From assembly GCA_963710625.1 (NCBI GenBank), contig CAVQBG010000026.1, positions 271,139 to 335,138 on the forward strand: DNA of 64,000 nucleotides, in the 5' to 3' direction. Below are positions 52,324 to 60,606 of this stretch, piece after piece. Within the stretch, counting starts at the first letter, position 1. The number at the start of each line of letters is the position of its first letter. A program made the translations under genes and the position numbers. The DNA is from Sva-07 sp963710625 (lineage in GTDB: Bacteria > Actinomycetota > Acidimicrobiia > Acidimicrobiales > Ilumatobacteraceae). A model generated the notes under the pieces. The model worked only from the letters and a program-made list of their open reading frames with translations, searched no databases and was not told the DNA's origin.

Positions 52324-54747
52324 TCAGAGCTTCTTGAGGGGGGCCCAGGCGAGCGACAGGTGCTTGGTGCCCACGCCCGGGAAGTTGATGGTGGCCTCGG
52401 CCTTCTCGCCGGTGCCGGAGATGTCGATGATCACGCCCTCGCCGAAGGCCGGGTGCTCGACGTCGTCGCCGATGCGCAACCCGAGTTCCTGGCTGTTCGA
52501 CGGCGTCGGCGCCGGCTTCGACCCGGACCGGATCGCCGCTTCGACCACTCGATCGCGGTGCGCCTCCTGGTCGGCCTTGGCGTCGAGGATGTCGGCGTTG
52601 ATGTCGCGACCACCGCCGCTCCCCCCGCCACCGCGGCGGTATGGCGGCGGGTCCCCGAAGTCGGAGTCACGCCGGCGATAGCTCTGACGGCCGTAGCTCG
52701 ATCGGCCGGACACGTTGCCCTTCGACTCGATCAGGTCGGCCGGGATCTCGTCGAAGAACCGTGACGGCGGGTTGTACTGCGTGGAACCGAACAACTGGCG
52801 ACTCCAGGCATGCGACATGTACAGACGTCGCATCGCCCGGGTGATGCCGACGTACGCCAAGCGACGCTCCTCCTCCATCTCGGCGGGCTCGGTGAGCGCA
52901 CGGATGTGCGGGAAGATCCCCTCCTCGCACCCCACGAGGAACACGACCGGGAACTCCAGCCCCTTCGCCGAATGCAGCGTCATCAGCACCGCCTGGTCCT
53001 CGACTTCTCCGTCGGGGAGTTCGTCGGTGTCGGCGACCAGTGCGACCTGTTCGAGGAACTCGTCCATCACGGTGAACTCGCGAGCGGAACCGACCAGTTC
53101 GCCGAGGTTCTCGATGCGGCTGTGCGCTTCGACGGTGTCGTCGGCCTCCAACTCGGCGAGGTAGCCCGAGCCGTCGATCGCGGCCTGGAGCACGTCGCCG
53201 GGACCCTGGTCCGGGTCCGCCACGATCGTTGCCATCCGGTCGAGCAGGTCGACGAACGAGGCGATGCCGCGCACGGCCGGCCCGGTGACCCCCGCCTCGT
53301 CGGCTCGGCGGAGCGCCTCGACGAAGGCGACCCCCTCGGTGGCAGCGAATGCGTCGAGTTTGGCGACGCTGGCGTCGCCGACGCCGCGTTTGGGCACGTT
53401 GAGTACCCGCTTGACGCTGACCTCGTCGACCGGGTTGACGACCGCCCGCAGGTAGGCCATCGCATCCTTGATCTCGCGCCGGTCGTAGAACCGGGTGCCG
53501 CCGACCACCTTGTACGGCACGCCGAGGCGCATGAACGCCTCCTCGATCACCCGCGACTGTGCGTTGGTGCGATACAGCACCGCCATCTCGCGGAAGTTGG
53601 TGGCATCGTCGGCGTGGAGCTGCCGGGCCGTCCCCGCGACCCATGTGGCCTCGTCGCCTTCGTCCTCGGCGTGATAGCGCACGATCCGCTCCCCCGCCCC
53701 GCTGTCGGTCCACAGCGACTTCGGCTTGCGTTCGACGTTGTTGTCGATGACGGCGTTGGCGGCGTCGAGGATCGTCTGCGTGCTGCGGTAGTTCTGGTCG
53801 AGGATCACCGTGGTGACGTCGGGGAACGCCTCCTCGAACTCGATGATGTTGCGGAAGTCGGCGCCGCGAAACTTGTACACGCTCTGGTCCGTGTCGCCGA
53901 CCACGCAGACGTTGCGATGGCCGTCGGCGAGCAGGAGCACCATCTCGTTCTGGGCCTGGTTGGTGTCCTGGTACTCGTCGACGAGGATGTGCTGGAAGCG
54001 CTGGCGGTAGTGCTCCAGTACGTCGGGGTGCTCGCGGAACAGCTTGACGCAGTTGATGAGCAAGTCGTCGAAGTCCATCGCCCCCGCCTTGAGCAGCCGG
54101 GCCTGGTACTCGGCGTAGACGTCGGCATGCTTGCGGTCGAAGATGTTCTGTGCCCGGCGCTGGGCTTCCTCCGGGTCGACCAGCTCGTTCTTCCAGAGGC
54201 TGATGATCCCGTGGACGCCACGGGGCGTGAAGCGCTTGGCGTCGAGGCCGAGGTCGCGGATCACGTAGCCGGTGAGACGGTTGGAGTCGGCGGCGTCGTA
54301 GATCGAGAACTGGCGGGGATAGCCGAGCAGATCGCCGTTCGCGCGCAGGATCCGGACGCATGCGGAGTGGAACGTCGACACCCACATCGTCTTCACGACC
54401 GGCCCGACGAGCGCGCCGACCCGCTCGCGCATCTCCGCGGCTGCCTTGTTCGTGAACGTGATCGCGAGGATCTTCGACGGGTGCACGCCCATGTGGATCA
54501 GGTGCGCGATGCGATGGGTGAGCACCCGGGTCTTGCCCGATCCGGCGCCGGCGATCACCAGGAGCGGGCCGGATTCGTGGACCACGGCGTCGAGCTGATC
54601 GGGGTTGAGGCCCTCGGCGAACGGTGACGGGCCGCGATCGGGGCCACCGTCGAACGGACCCGACACGGCCGGGCCGGGCGACGCGTCGGCGGTCGGACTG
54701 TCGGCCGGATGGGGGATGTCGTCGCCGAACAGCTCGTCGTCAGTCAT
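52324..54747 (-). CDS. pcrA: ATP-dependent DNA helicase PcrA/UvrD
   Basis: An 807-residue SF1A helicase. The Q motif is LNPDQLDAVVHESG, motif I IAGAGSGKTRVL (about 66-77), motif II LVDEYQDTNQAQ, motif III VGDTDQSVYKFRGA, motif IV around DQNYRSTQTI, motif V TLHSAKGLEF and motif VI VGITRAMRRL. The C-terminal Tudor-like domain contains GDDVEHPAFGEGVIIDISGTG, the RNA-polymerase-binding tail typical of PcrA. It works in nucleotide excision repair and clearing of transcription or recombination complexes. ATG 54747. Confidence 0.95.
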   Translation of the reverse strand: MTDDELFGDDIPHPADSPTADASPGPAVSGPFDGGPDRGPSPFAEGLNPDQLDAVVHESGPLLVIAGAGSGKTRVLTHRIAHLIHMGVHPSKILAITFTNKAAAEMRERVGALVGPVVKTMWVSTFHSACVRILRANGDLLGYPRQFSIYDAADSNRLTGYVIRDLGLDAKRFTPRGVHGIISLWKNELVDPEEAQRRAQNIFDRKHADVYAEYQARLLKAGAMDFDDLLINCVKLFREHPDVLEHYRQRFQHILVDEYQDTNQAQNEMVLLLADGHRNVCVVGDTDQSVYKFRGADFRNIIEFEEAFPDVTTVILDQNYRSTQTILDAANAVIDNNVERKPKSLWTDSGAGERIVRYHAEDEGDEATWVAGTARQLHADDATNFREMAVLYRTNAQSRVIEEAFMRLGVPYKVVGGTRFYDRREIKDAMAYLRAVVNPVDEVSVKRVLNVPKRGVGDASVAKLDAFAATEGVAFVEALRRADEAGVTGPAVRGIASFVDLLDRMATIVADPDQGPGDVLQAAIDGSGYLAELEADDTVEAHSRIENLGELVGSAREFTVMDEFLEQVALVADTDELPDGEVEDQAVLMTLHSAKGLEFPVVFLVGCEEGIFPHIRALTEPAEMEEERRLAYVGITRAMRRLYMSHAWSRQLFGSTQYNPPSRFFDEIPADLIESKGNVSGRSSYGRQSYRRRDSDFGDPPPYRRGGGGSGGGRDINADILDAKADQEAHRDRVVEAAIRSGSKPAPTPSNSQELGLRIGDDVEHPAFGEGVIIDISGTGEKAEATINFPGVGTKHLSLAWAPLKKL

Positions 54748-54836
54748 GTCGCGTCCACTCTAGAGATCGGGTGTCACGGTCACGGTGCGTCGACGGGCAG
54801 TCCCGACGCCCGTGCTGGAGATGGTTCACTGTGACC

Positions 54837-55487
54837 ATGGAGTACACCGACGTGAGCCCCGAGGAGTTCGGCGAACTCGACGGCCTGGAGGACTGGCGCG
54901 TCCTCCTCGACTCGATCCACGCCACGTTCACCGCACCGGAGTACCTCGTGGCGGCCGAGTTCGTGAAGACGATCGCTGCGATCGCAGAAGATCACGTCCA
55001 CCATCCCGACGTCGAGCTCCGTTACCCCGGTCGCGTCCACGTCGTGCTGACCACGCATGCGACCGGAGGGCTCACGACGCTCGACGTCGACGTCGCCCGG
55101 GCGATCTCGGCGGCGGCCGTGTCGGCGAGAGCGACGTCCGACCCGTCGGACACGCGGGCGATGGAGCTCGGCATCGACTCGATGGATGCGGACAGGATCC
55201 GGCCGTTCTGGGAGGCGGTGCTCGGCTATCGCGACCGAGGGGGTTACCTCGTCGACCCGACGGGGGTGGGGCCGTCGGTCTGGTTCCAGCAGATGACCGA
55301 GCCCCGCACCGAGCGCAACCGCATCCACGTCGACGTGATCGTGCCGCACGACGTCGCCGAACAGCGGGTGACCGACGCCCTCGCTGCGGGCGGAACGCTG
55401 CTGACCGACGAGTACGCCCGATCCTGGTGGGTGCTCGCCGACGCCGACGGCAACGAGGCGTGCGTGTCGACCTGGCTCGATCGCTGA
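54837..55487 (+). CDS. 4a-hydroxytetrahydrobiopterin dehydratase-VOC domain fusion
   Basis: A 216-residue two-domain protein. The first 90 residues resemble pterin-4a-carbinolamine dehydratase, with the active-site histidines in EDHVHHPDVELRY (about 49-61). Residues 100-216 look like a glyoxalase/VOC domain (AMELGIDSMDADRIRPFWEAVLGY, WFQQMTEPR, NRIHVDVIV). Actinobacteria have such fusions of unknown pathway. ATG 54837 is used; the in-frame GTG at 54831 has a better-spaced GGAG upstream. It is divergent from pcrA. Confidence 0.78.
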   Translation: MEYTDVSPEEFGELDGLEDWRVLLDSIHATFTAPEYLVAAEFVKTIAAIAEDHVHHPDVELRYPGRVHVVLTTHATGGLTTLDVDVARAISAAAVSARATSDPSDTRAMELGIDSMDADRIRPFWEAVLGYRDRGGYLVDPTGVGPSVWFQQMTEPRTERNRIHVDVIVPHDVAEQRVTDALAAGGTLLTDEYARSWWVLADADGNEACVSTWLDR

Positions 55488-55635
55488 CGGGACCGGCACG
55501 AGCCGGCCCGTGCTCCGTGTCTCGGCGGGATCCGTCGCAGATGCCGATACCGATTCCGCTGAGACCCGTCGACCATCGCTGACCGGTCGCGTTCGACGTG
55601 CCACGATTCGTCGACGTGACGAAGGGGTCCTCGAC

Positions 55636-55824
55636 ATGATGAAGCGAAACGTCGTCTGGCTGGTTGTCATCATCGCCGTCGGCGTGGTCGGATGGCTGGC
55701 GTTCGGCATCGTCGTGGGGCTGCTCGCAGCGCTCGCCACACTCGTCATCAGCGAGGTCGTCGAGCGCCGCGCTCGAGCAAAGCGACGAGCAGCTCGCAAG
55801 ACCGCCGCTCGCGAGACCACCTGA
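55636..55824 (+). CDS. Small membrane protein, 62 residues
   Basis: A short protein with one long or two close hydrophobic segments (about 5-40, VVWLVVIIAVGVVGWLAFG) and a strongly basic tail (RRARAKRRAARK). No family is recognised. The ATG at 55636 (or the next codon, ATG 55639) has AAGGGG 9 nt upstream, which supports translation. It is 120 bp before the selenoprotein candidate on the same strand. Confidence 0.55.
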   Translation: MMKRNVVWLVVIIAVGVVGWLAFGIVVGLLAALATLVISEVVERRARAKRRAARKTAARETT

Positions 55825-55944
55825 GGCGGTCCGCCGGCTCGGCCCGCTTCGACCCTGTTCGTCCGTGGCGCAGGCCGTCCCTGCCCGTGACGCCTGATGG
55901 CTCCCGGATCGTCACCCGGTTCGACGAAGTGGAACAATCACCCG

Positions 55945-57018
55945 ATGTTGCTGACCGAGCTGACGATGTCCGCCGTCGATTTCGAGGAGGCGACCGGATG
56001 GGCGGCCAAGCCGGAAGGGATGTGCAAGGGCGAGGTGTGCGTCCCCGCTCCTGGCGCAGTCACCGACGGAGCCGTCGACATCGAAGCGGTGTCGGCCCGC
56101 CTCGGCATGGCGCTCGTTCACGACGAGCAGCACGCCGTCTGGGCGCTCGGACCGGAGAGCGGCGGGCGAGCACTGACCACCGCGGTGGCACCCGAACTCG
56201 AACTCCCCGACGCCGACGGCAACCCGTTCAAGCTGTCGGCGATGCACGGCCGCAAGGTGCTGCTGGTCGCGTGGGCGTCGTGGTGAGGCTGTCGTGACGA
56301 CCTGCCCGTGTGGCAGGCACTCCACGAAGAACTCGAACCACTCGGCCTGAGCGTCGTCACCGTCGCCCTCGACTTCGACCCGGCGAAGGCGCGGCCCTGG
56401 ATCGAGGCGGCCGGCGCGACGCATCCGTCGTTGATCGACGCCGACCACCGTGTCGACGAGCTGTTCGGTATCTCCAACGTGCCGATGGCGGTGTGGATCG
56501 ACGAGACCGGCACGCTCGTCCGCCCGGCCGAGGGCGCGTCGATCCAGGTGAGCCCGTTGCGCTCGATGGAGATCCCCGAGCATCTGCCCGAACGGGTGCG
56601 CCAAGTGATGGCCGAGTTCAAGAACATGCCGGACACGGCGGAGGCGTACCGGGCCGCGATCGTCGACTGGGCGAACCGTGGTGCGGACAGCCCGTACGCG
56701 TTGTCACCGGAGGAGGTGATCGAGCGGTCGCAACCCCGCTCGGCGGACCACAGCCGGGCGTCCGCGTGTTTCGAACTCGGCCACCACGCCCACGACCTGG
56801 GCGATCACGACGCCGCGATCGCCTGGTGGAAGGAGGCCCACGCACTCTTCCCGGAGAATTGGACCTACAAGCGCCAGGCCTGGACCCTCGAATCGACTCC
56901 CGACGGCGAGGACTCCGACAAGGCCCAAGAGGTGCAGGACGTCTACGGCACGTCCTGGAGCGACGAGTTCCTCCGCATGGGTGGCGGCGCCGCCTACGTC
57001 ATCGCCCCCCAGCTCTGA
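55945..57018 (+). CDS. Thioredoxin-fold redoxin, probable selenoprotein (TGA = Sec114)
   Basis: Read through one in-frame TGA (56284-56286), this gene encodes 357 residues. Residues 1-80 are an N-terminal part with a CKGEVC pair (Cys27, Cys32). A redoxin domain (about 82-225) follows: LELPDADGNPFKLSAMHGRK, VLLVAWASW, then TGA, then GCRDDLPVWQALHEEL and NVPMAVWIDETG. The TGA falls where WCxxC-type thioredoxin/TlpA proteins have their first redox cysteine, with Cys116 two residues on. The C-terminal part is helical (KEAHALFPENWTYKRQAW). No other stop or frameshift occurs. A SECIS-like hairpin follows the TGA. A nonsense mutation is the alternative; selABCD genes are not in the window. The start ATG 55945 is likely, not certain. 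Confidence 0.8.
56284..56325 (+). promoter_or_regulatory. Candidate bacterial SECIS element after in-frame TGA
   Basis: The TGA is followed by a hairpin whose upper stem CCTGCC/GGCAGG (56301-56306 with 56312-56317) closes a CGTGT loop starting 20 nt after the TGA. A lower stem GTGA (56294-56297) pairs with TC-C-AC (56321-56325, one bulge) across a 3x3 internal loop. Bacterial SECIS rules ask for an apical loop 16-37 nt after UGA with a G in the first two loop positions, and both hold. SelB binding is predicted, not shown. Confidence 0.6.
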
Positions 57019-57033
57019 CACCACCTCTCAACG

Positions 57034-57082
57034 CTTCCCGTGAACACGTGCGCGCCCAGGCCGCGCACGTGTTCACGAGAAG
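57034..57082. terminator. 21-bp hairpin between selenoprotein candidate and ABC-F gene
   Basis: 57034-57054 pairs with 57062-57082 at 20 of 21 positions around a 7-nt loop. The arm contains CGTGAACACGTGCGCG. It lies between convergent genes. Its 3' arm ends in GTTCACGAGAA, identical to the outer arm of the hairpin at 44276-44321. Confidence 0.75.
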
Positions 57083-57102
57083 AGCGGGGCGGGGCGGGTC
57101 GG

Positions 57103-58893
57103 TCAGGTCGACTGGAGTTCGGCGAGTTCGAGCCAGCGCGACTCGAGGGTGTCGAGGTCGGCCTGAGCGGCAGCGAGGTCGGAACCGAGAGCGTGCAGCT
57201 CGGTGTGGTCGGTGGCCAAGGCGAGTCGTTCGGTGAGCTGGTCGACACGCTTCTGGGCCTTCACCATCGCCTGCTCGGTCTCGCGGAGCTGACGGCCCAC
57301 CGTGTACTGACTGGGCGATCCCTTCGGCTTCGTGGTCGGCGCCGCCTTCGTGGTCGTCGCTGCCTTGGGCGCGGCCTTCGCCGGAGCCGCGTTGGAACGC
57401 TCGGCGAGCCATCCGGACACGCCGCCCGGCACGCGACGCACCGTTCCGCCTGGATCGATCGCCAGCACGTGATCGGCGACCCGGTCGAGGAACGCCCGAT
57501 CGTGGCTCGCGACGACGAGGGCCCCCGGCCAGTCGTCGAGGAACGCCTCCAGTGACCGCAGCGTGTCGAGGTCGAGATCGTTGGTGGGCTCGTCGAGGAT
57601 CAGCAGGTTCGGTTCGGTCGCCAGGACCATCACGAGCTGCAGACGCCGTCGCTCGCCGCCCGACAGCATCCTCACGGGCGCGTACTGGGCGGTGCTGTCG
57701 AACCAGAACCGCTCCAGCAGTGCCCGGTCGCGATGGTCGGGCTCGCGGTGGGGGCCGGCGACCAGTTCGCGGACCACGGCGTTCGGATCGAGGTCGGACG
57801 AGTGCTGATCGGCGAAGCCGACGACGACCGTCTTGCCGCGCTTGACCGTGCCTGCCACCGGCGCGGCGCGACCGGCGATGATGTCGAGCAGGGTCGACTT
57901 GCCCGACCCGTTCGGGCCGACGACAGCCAGCCGGGCGCCGGGCTCGATCAGGAGGTCGACGTCCTCGAAGACGGTCAGCTCGTCGGGTGTGCCCGCGTTG
58001 AAGCGCTGGGCGACGCCCTCCAACTCGACCACCTGGTTGCCGAGGCGAGCCGTGCCGCCGCCGAGCTGCAGGTCGTTGCCACGCACACCGACCGGCGCCG
58101 GCCCGCCGGACACGATCTCGTTCGCCGAACGCAACCGCGCCTTCGGCTTGGTCGAGCGGGCCGGGGCGCCCCGGCGCAGCCACGCGAGCTCCTTGCGGGC
58201 GAGGATCTTGCGCGTCGACTCCTCCTGTGCCTCACGGTCGATCCGTTCCGCCCGGGCGTCGAGGTAGGTCGCATAGGCGCTGGAACCCGATGCGGCCTGA
58301 TGGACGAAGCAGCGCCCGCCGTCGAGTTCGACGACCTTGCTCGGTCCGACAGCCGTGGTCAACCGATCGAGTGCGTGCCGGTCGTGGGTGACGAGCACGA
58401 GTGCCGAGTTCATCTTCACGAGGCGCGACTCGAGCCACTCGATCGCTTCGAGGTCGAGATGGTTCGTGGGCTCGTCGAGCACCACCATGTCGTGATCGCC
58501 GTGCTCGTCGTCGGCGAGCATCCGGGCGAGGGCAACCCGCTTCGCCTGGCCGCCGGAGAGTTCGTCGGTGCGCCGGTCGAGCAGGGGTTGGACACCGAGC
58601 TTCGTGGCCACGGCCGCCACCTCCCACGAGTCGCCGAGGAAGTCACGAACCGTGCCGACCGGAAGCACCGGGTCCTGCTCGAGAGAGGCGATCCTTACGC
58701 CTCGACCGAAGCGCACCTCGCCCTCGTCGGGTGCGAGCACGCCAGTAATGATCTTCAACAGCGTGGTCTTGCCGGACCCGTTCACGCCGACCACCGCCAC
58801 CCGGTCGCCGGTCGACACCGTGACCGCGACGTCCTCGAACAGCACCTTGTCCGGTTGGGCCATCCCCACTCCAGCCAGGTCGACGCAGATCAC
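57103..58893 (-). CDS. ABC-F family ATPase (Uup-like)
   Basis: A 596-residue protein with two ABC domains and no membrane part. Walker A sequences are GVNGSGKTTLL and GPNGSGKSTLL, signatures LSGGQAKRV and LSGGERRRLQ, and Walker B motifs VVLDEPTNHLD and LILDEPTNDLD. The C-terminal 75 residues are a coiled coil (ETEQAMVKAQKRVDQLTERLAL) as in Uup. ABC-F proteins act at the ribosome. GTG 58893 gives VICVDLAGVGMAQ, a common ABC-F start. An antibiotic-resistance role is not indicated by sequence alone. Confidence 0.88.
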   Translation of the reverse strand: MICVDLAGVGMAQPDKVLFEDVAVTVSTGDRVAVVGVNGSGKTTLLKIITGVLAPDEGEVRFGRGVRIASLEQDPVLPVGTVRDFLGDSWEVAAVATKLGVQPLLDRRTDELSGGQAKRVALARMLADDEHGDHDMVVLDEPTNHLDLEAIEWLESRLVKMNSALVLVTHDRHALDRLTTAVGPSKVVELDGGRCFVHQAASGSSAYATYLDARAERIDREAQEESTRKILARKELAWLRRGAPARSTKPKARLRSANEIVSGGPAPVGVRGNDLQLGGGTARLGNQVVELEGVAQRFNAGTPDELTVFEDVDLLIEPGARLAVVGPNGSGKSTLLDIIAGRAAPVAGTVKRGKTVVVGFADQHSSDLDPNAVVRELVAGPHREPDHRDRALLERFWFDSTAQYAPVRMLSGGERRRLQLVMVLATEPNLLILDEPTNDLDLDTLRSLEAFLDDWPGALVVASHDRAFLDRVADHVLAIDPGGTVRRVPGGVSGWLAERSNAAPAKAAPKAATTTKAAPTTKPKGSPSQYTVGRQLRETEQAMVKAQKRVDQLTERLALATDHTELHALGSDLAAAQADLDTLESRWLELAELQST

Positions 58894-58947
58894 GTCAGAA
58901 GACGCTACGGCCCGCTGCCGCGATCGGCGTCCGCCCACGAACGCGAA

Positions 58948-58988
58948 GCAGTGTTACGCCAGGGGTCTGACCCCTGGCGTAACACTGC
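58948..58988. terminator. 19-bp perfect hairpin with GGGGTCTGACCCC core
   Basis: 58948-58966 pairs without mismatch to 58970-58988, with loop CTG. The core is the reverse complement of GGGGTCAGACCCC. On the minus strand it starts 6 nt after the stop of the helical protein gene, the position of a terminator, and 55 bp before the ABC-F start. Confidence 0.75.
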
Positions 58989-58994
58989 GGGGGT

Positions 58995-59693
58995 TCAGTC
59001 GTCGGCGTCGGGGGCGCCGCGCTCGGGGCGCCCGTTGTTCACCATGTCGGTGATCCGGGCCTCGGCGTCCGCCAGCTTCTGGTCGGCCTCGGCCTGGTCG
59101 ATGCGACCGTTCTCGACGGCGTTGGTGAGGCGCTCGTCGAGTTCACCGACGAGTTCGTCGACGACGGCCTGCACCTCGACGCCCTGCGCGGTGGCGATCT
59201 CGGCGAGCGTTGCGCCGTCACGGAGCTGTGCGCGCAGTTCCTGGGCGTCGATGCCGAGGAGGTCGGTCAGGGCCTCCGAGCCCACGCCGCGAGCGAACAT
59301 CCCGGGGCCGCGACGGTGACCGCCGGGCCCATGACCCTCGCCGAACTCTCCGCGCTCGGGCCGATTCTCGACCAGCTGGCTGGTGACTGCGTCGGCCTGC
59401 GCTGCGGTGATCGTGCCGTCGTCCACCAACGGTTGCAGCGCCTCACGGAGCCGTGTCCCCATCTCCGGCGCGTCAGGAGCTTCGGCGGGATCGGCAGCAT
59501 CCGTGCTCGGGTCGCTCTCGTCGGTCTGCTGCACGAGGGCAGCGGGCGCCGAGGCGGCGTCCGACGAGGCGCTCGACAGGCCCGGAACGCCGAAGACGAG
59601 GCCCGCAGCCGTCCCGGCCAGCAGCCCGCCGGCGAGTCCGATGGTCAGTCCCCGGCGTCCGCCCGGCTTCGATGTGATGGTCTCGTTGCTCAT
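58995..59693 (-). CDS. Hypothetical exported helical protein
   Basis: A 232-residue protein with one N-terminal hydrophobic segment (about 15-35, LTIGLAGGLLAGTAAGLVFGV) that is probably an uncleaved anchor or signal peptide. The outer part has an acidic linker, two related short helical units (GTITAAQADAVTSQL and GRIDQAEADQKLADA) and a Gly/His-rich patch (GEFGEGHGPGGHRRGPG) between them. LLGIDAQELRAQLRDGATLAEIATAQGV resembles helical repeats of DUF2680-type proteins. Function unknown. The His patch could bind metal. Confidence 0.65.
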   Translation of the reverse strand: MSNETITSKPGGRRGLTIGLAGGLLAGTAAGLVFGVPGLSSASSDAASAPAALVQQTDESDPSTDAADPAEAPDAPEMGTRLREALQPLVDDGTITAAQADAVTSQLVENRPERGEFGEGHGPGGHRRGPGMFARGVGSEALTDLLGIDAQELRAQLRDGATLAEIATAQGVEVQAVVDELVGELDERLTNAVENGRIDQAEADQKLADAEARITDMVNNGRPERGAPDADD

Positions 59694-59845
59694 GGTGTCG
59701 TTCCCTTCAACAGTCGGTCGGCGACGGGTTCGCCGCCGACGGACGTCATGGTGATCGACCTCGGTGAAGATCGTGCGGGAGCGGCGTAAGACAACGGTGA
59801 GTACATCAGCAAGACCACGTTCGGTCGTGAGTAGGGTCTGCCGGA

Positions 59846-60514
59846 ATGGTGGTTCGCATCGTCGTGGCGGAGGATTCCCTGCTGGTGCGCGAAGGAATCG
59901 AGCGGTTGCTCGAGAAGCAGGACGACATCGAGATCGTCGCGCTGTGCGTCGATTTGCCCGAACTCCTCGCCGCCGTCGAGGCCCACCTGCCCGACGCCGT
60001 GCTCACCGACATCCGCATGCCGCCGGACAACAGCGACGAAGGGATCGTGGCCGCCACCACCCTCCGCGAGCTCCACCCGGAGATCGGCGTCGTCGTGCTC
60101 TCGCAGTACGTCGAGCCGACGTACGCCCTCCAATTGCTCGACGGCGGCTCGCAAGGCCGCGCCTATCTGCTCAAGGAGCGCCTGTCGGACGTCGAACAGC
60201 TCGTCCAGGCACTCCACGAGGTGACGACCGGCGGGTCGGTCATCGACCCCAAGGTCGTCGAGTCGCTCGTCGATGCCCGGAGCCGCACGAAGCACTCGCC
60301 GCTCGAACACCTCACGCCCCGGGAGCTCGAGGTGTTGTCGGAGATCGCCCAGGGCAAGAACAACGCCGCGGTCGCCGCCTCGTTGGTGTTGTCCGAACGT
60401 GCCGTCGAGAAGCACATCAACTCCCTGTTCTCCAAGTTGGGCCTGGGTGAGGAGCCCGACGTCCATCGTCGGGTCAAGGCCGTGCTTCTCTACCTCGCCG
60501 ACCGCGACGCCTGA
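59846..60514 (+). CDS. Response regulator, NarL/LuxR family
   Basis: A 222-residue regulator. The receiver (1-125) has AEDS at the acidic pocket and Asp55 in LTDIRMPP as probable phospho-acceptor; the LuxR-type helix-turn-helix (about 152-215) reads LTPRELEVLSEIAQGKNNAAVAASL and VEKHINSLFSKLGL. No histidine kinase is adjacent, so it is an orphan in this window. It is the closest relative in the window of the receiver in the next gene. Confidence 0.9.
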   Translation: MVVRIVVAEDSLLVREGIERLLEKQDDIEIVALCVDLPELLAAVEAHLPDAVLTDIRMPPDNSDEGIVAATTLRELHPEIGVVVLSQYVEPTYALQLLDGGSQGRAYLLKERLSDVEQLVQALHEVTTGGSVIDPKVVESLVDARSRTKHSPLEHLTPRELEVLSEIAQGKNNAAVAASLVLSERAVEKHINSLFSKLGLGEEPDVHRRVKAVLLYLADRDA

Positions 60515-60606
60515 GACCCACACATCGAGGGTGTGGCTGGCACCCCCATGACGAGGCAGGGTGACGCCCTCGCCGGCGGCGCCTGCGATCCGCACAATGG
60601 TGGTCA

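Noticed and set aside
55945..57018. Reading the TGA-interrupted redoxin as two separate genes or a pseudogene
   Set aside because: The split point is the redox residue itself, the frame is otherwise intact for 357 codons, and no second lesion is present; kept as the alternative, but less likely.
57103..58893. Antibiotic-resistance ABC-F
   Set aside because: Domain order and C-terminal coiled coil fit Uup-type housekeeping proteins, and no resistance gene context is seen.
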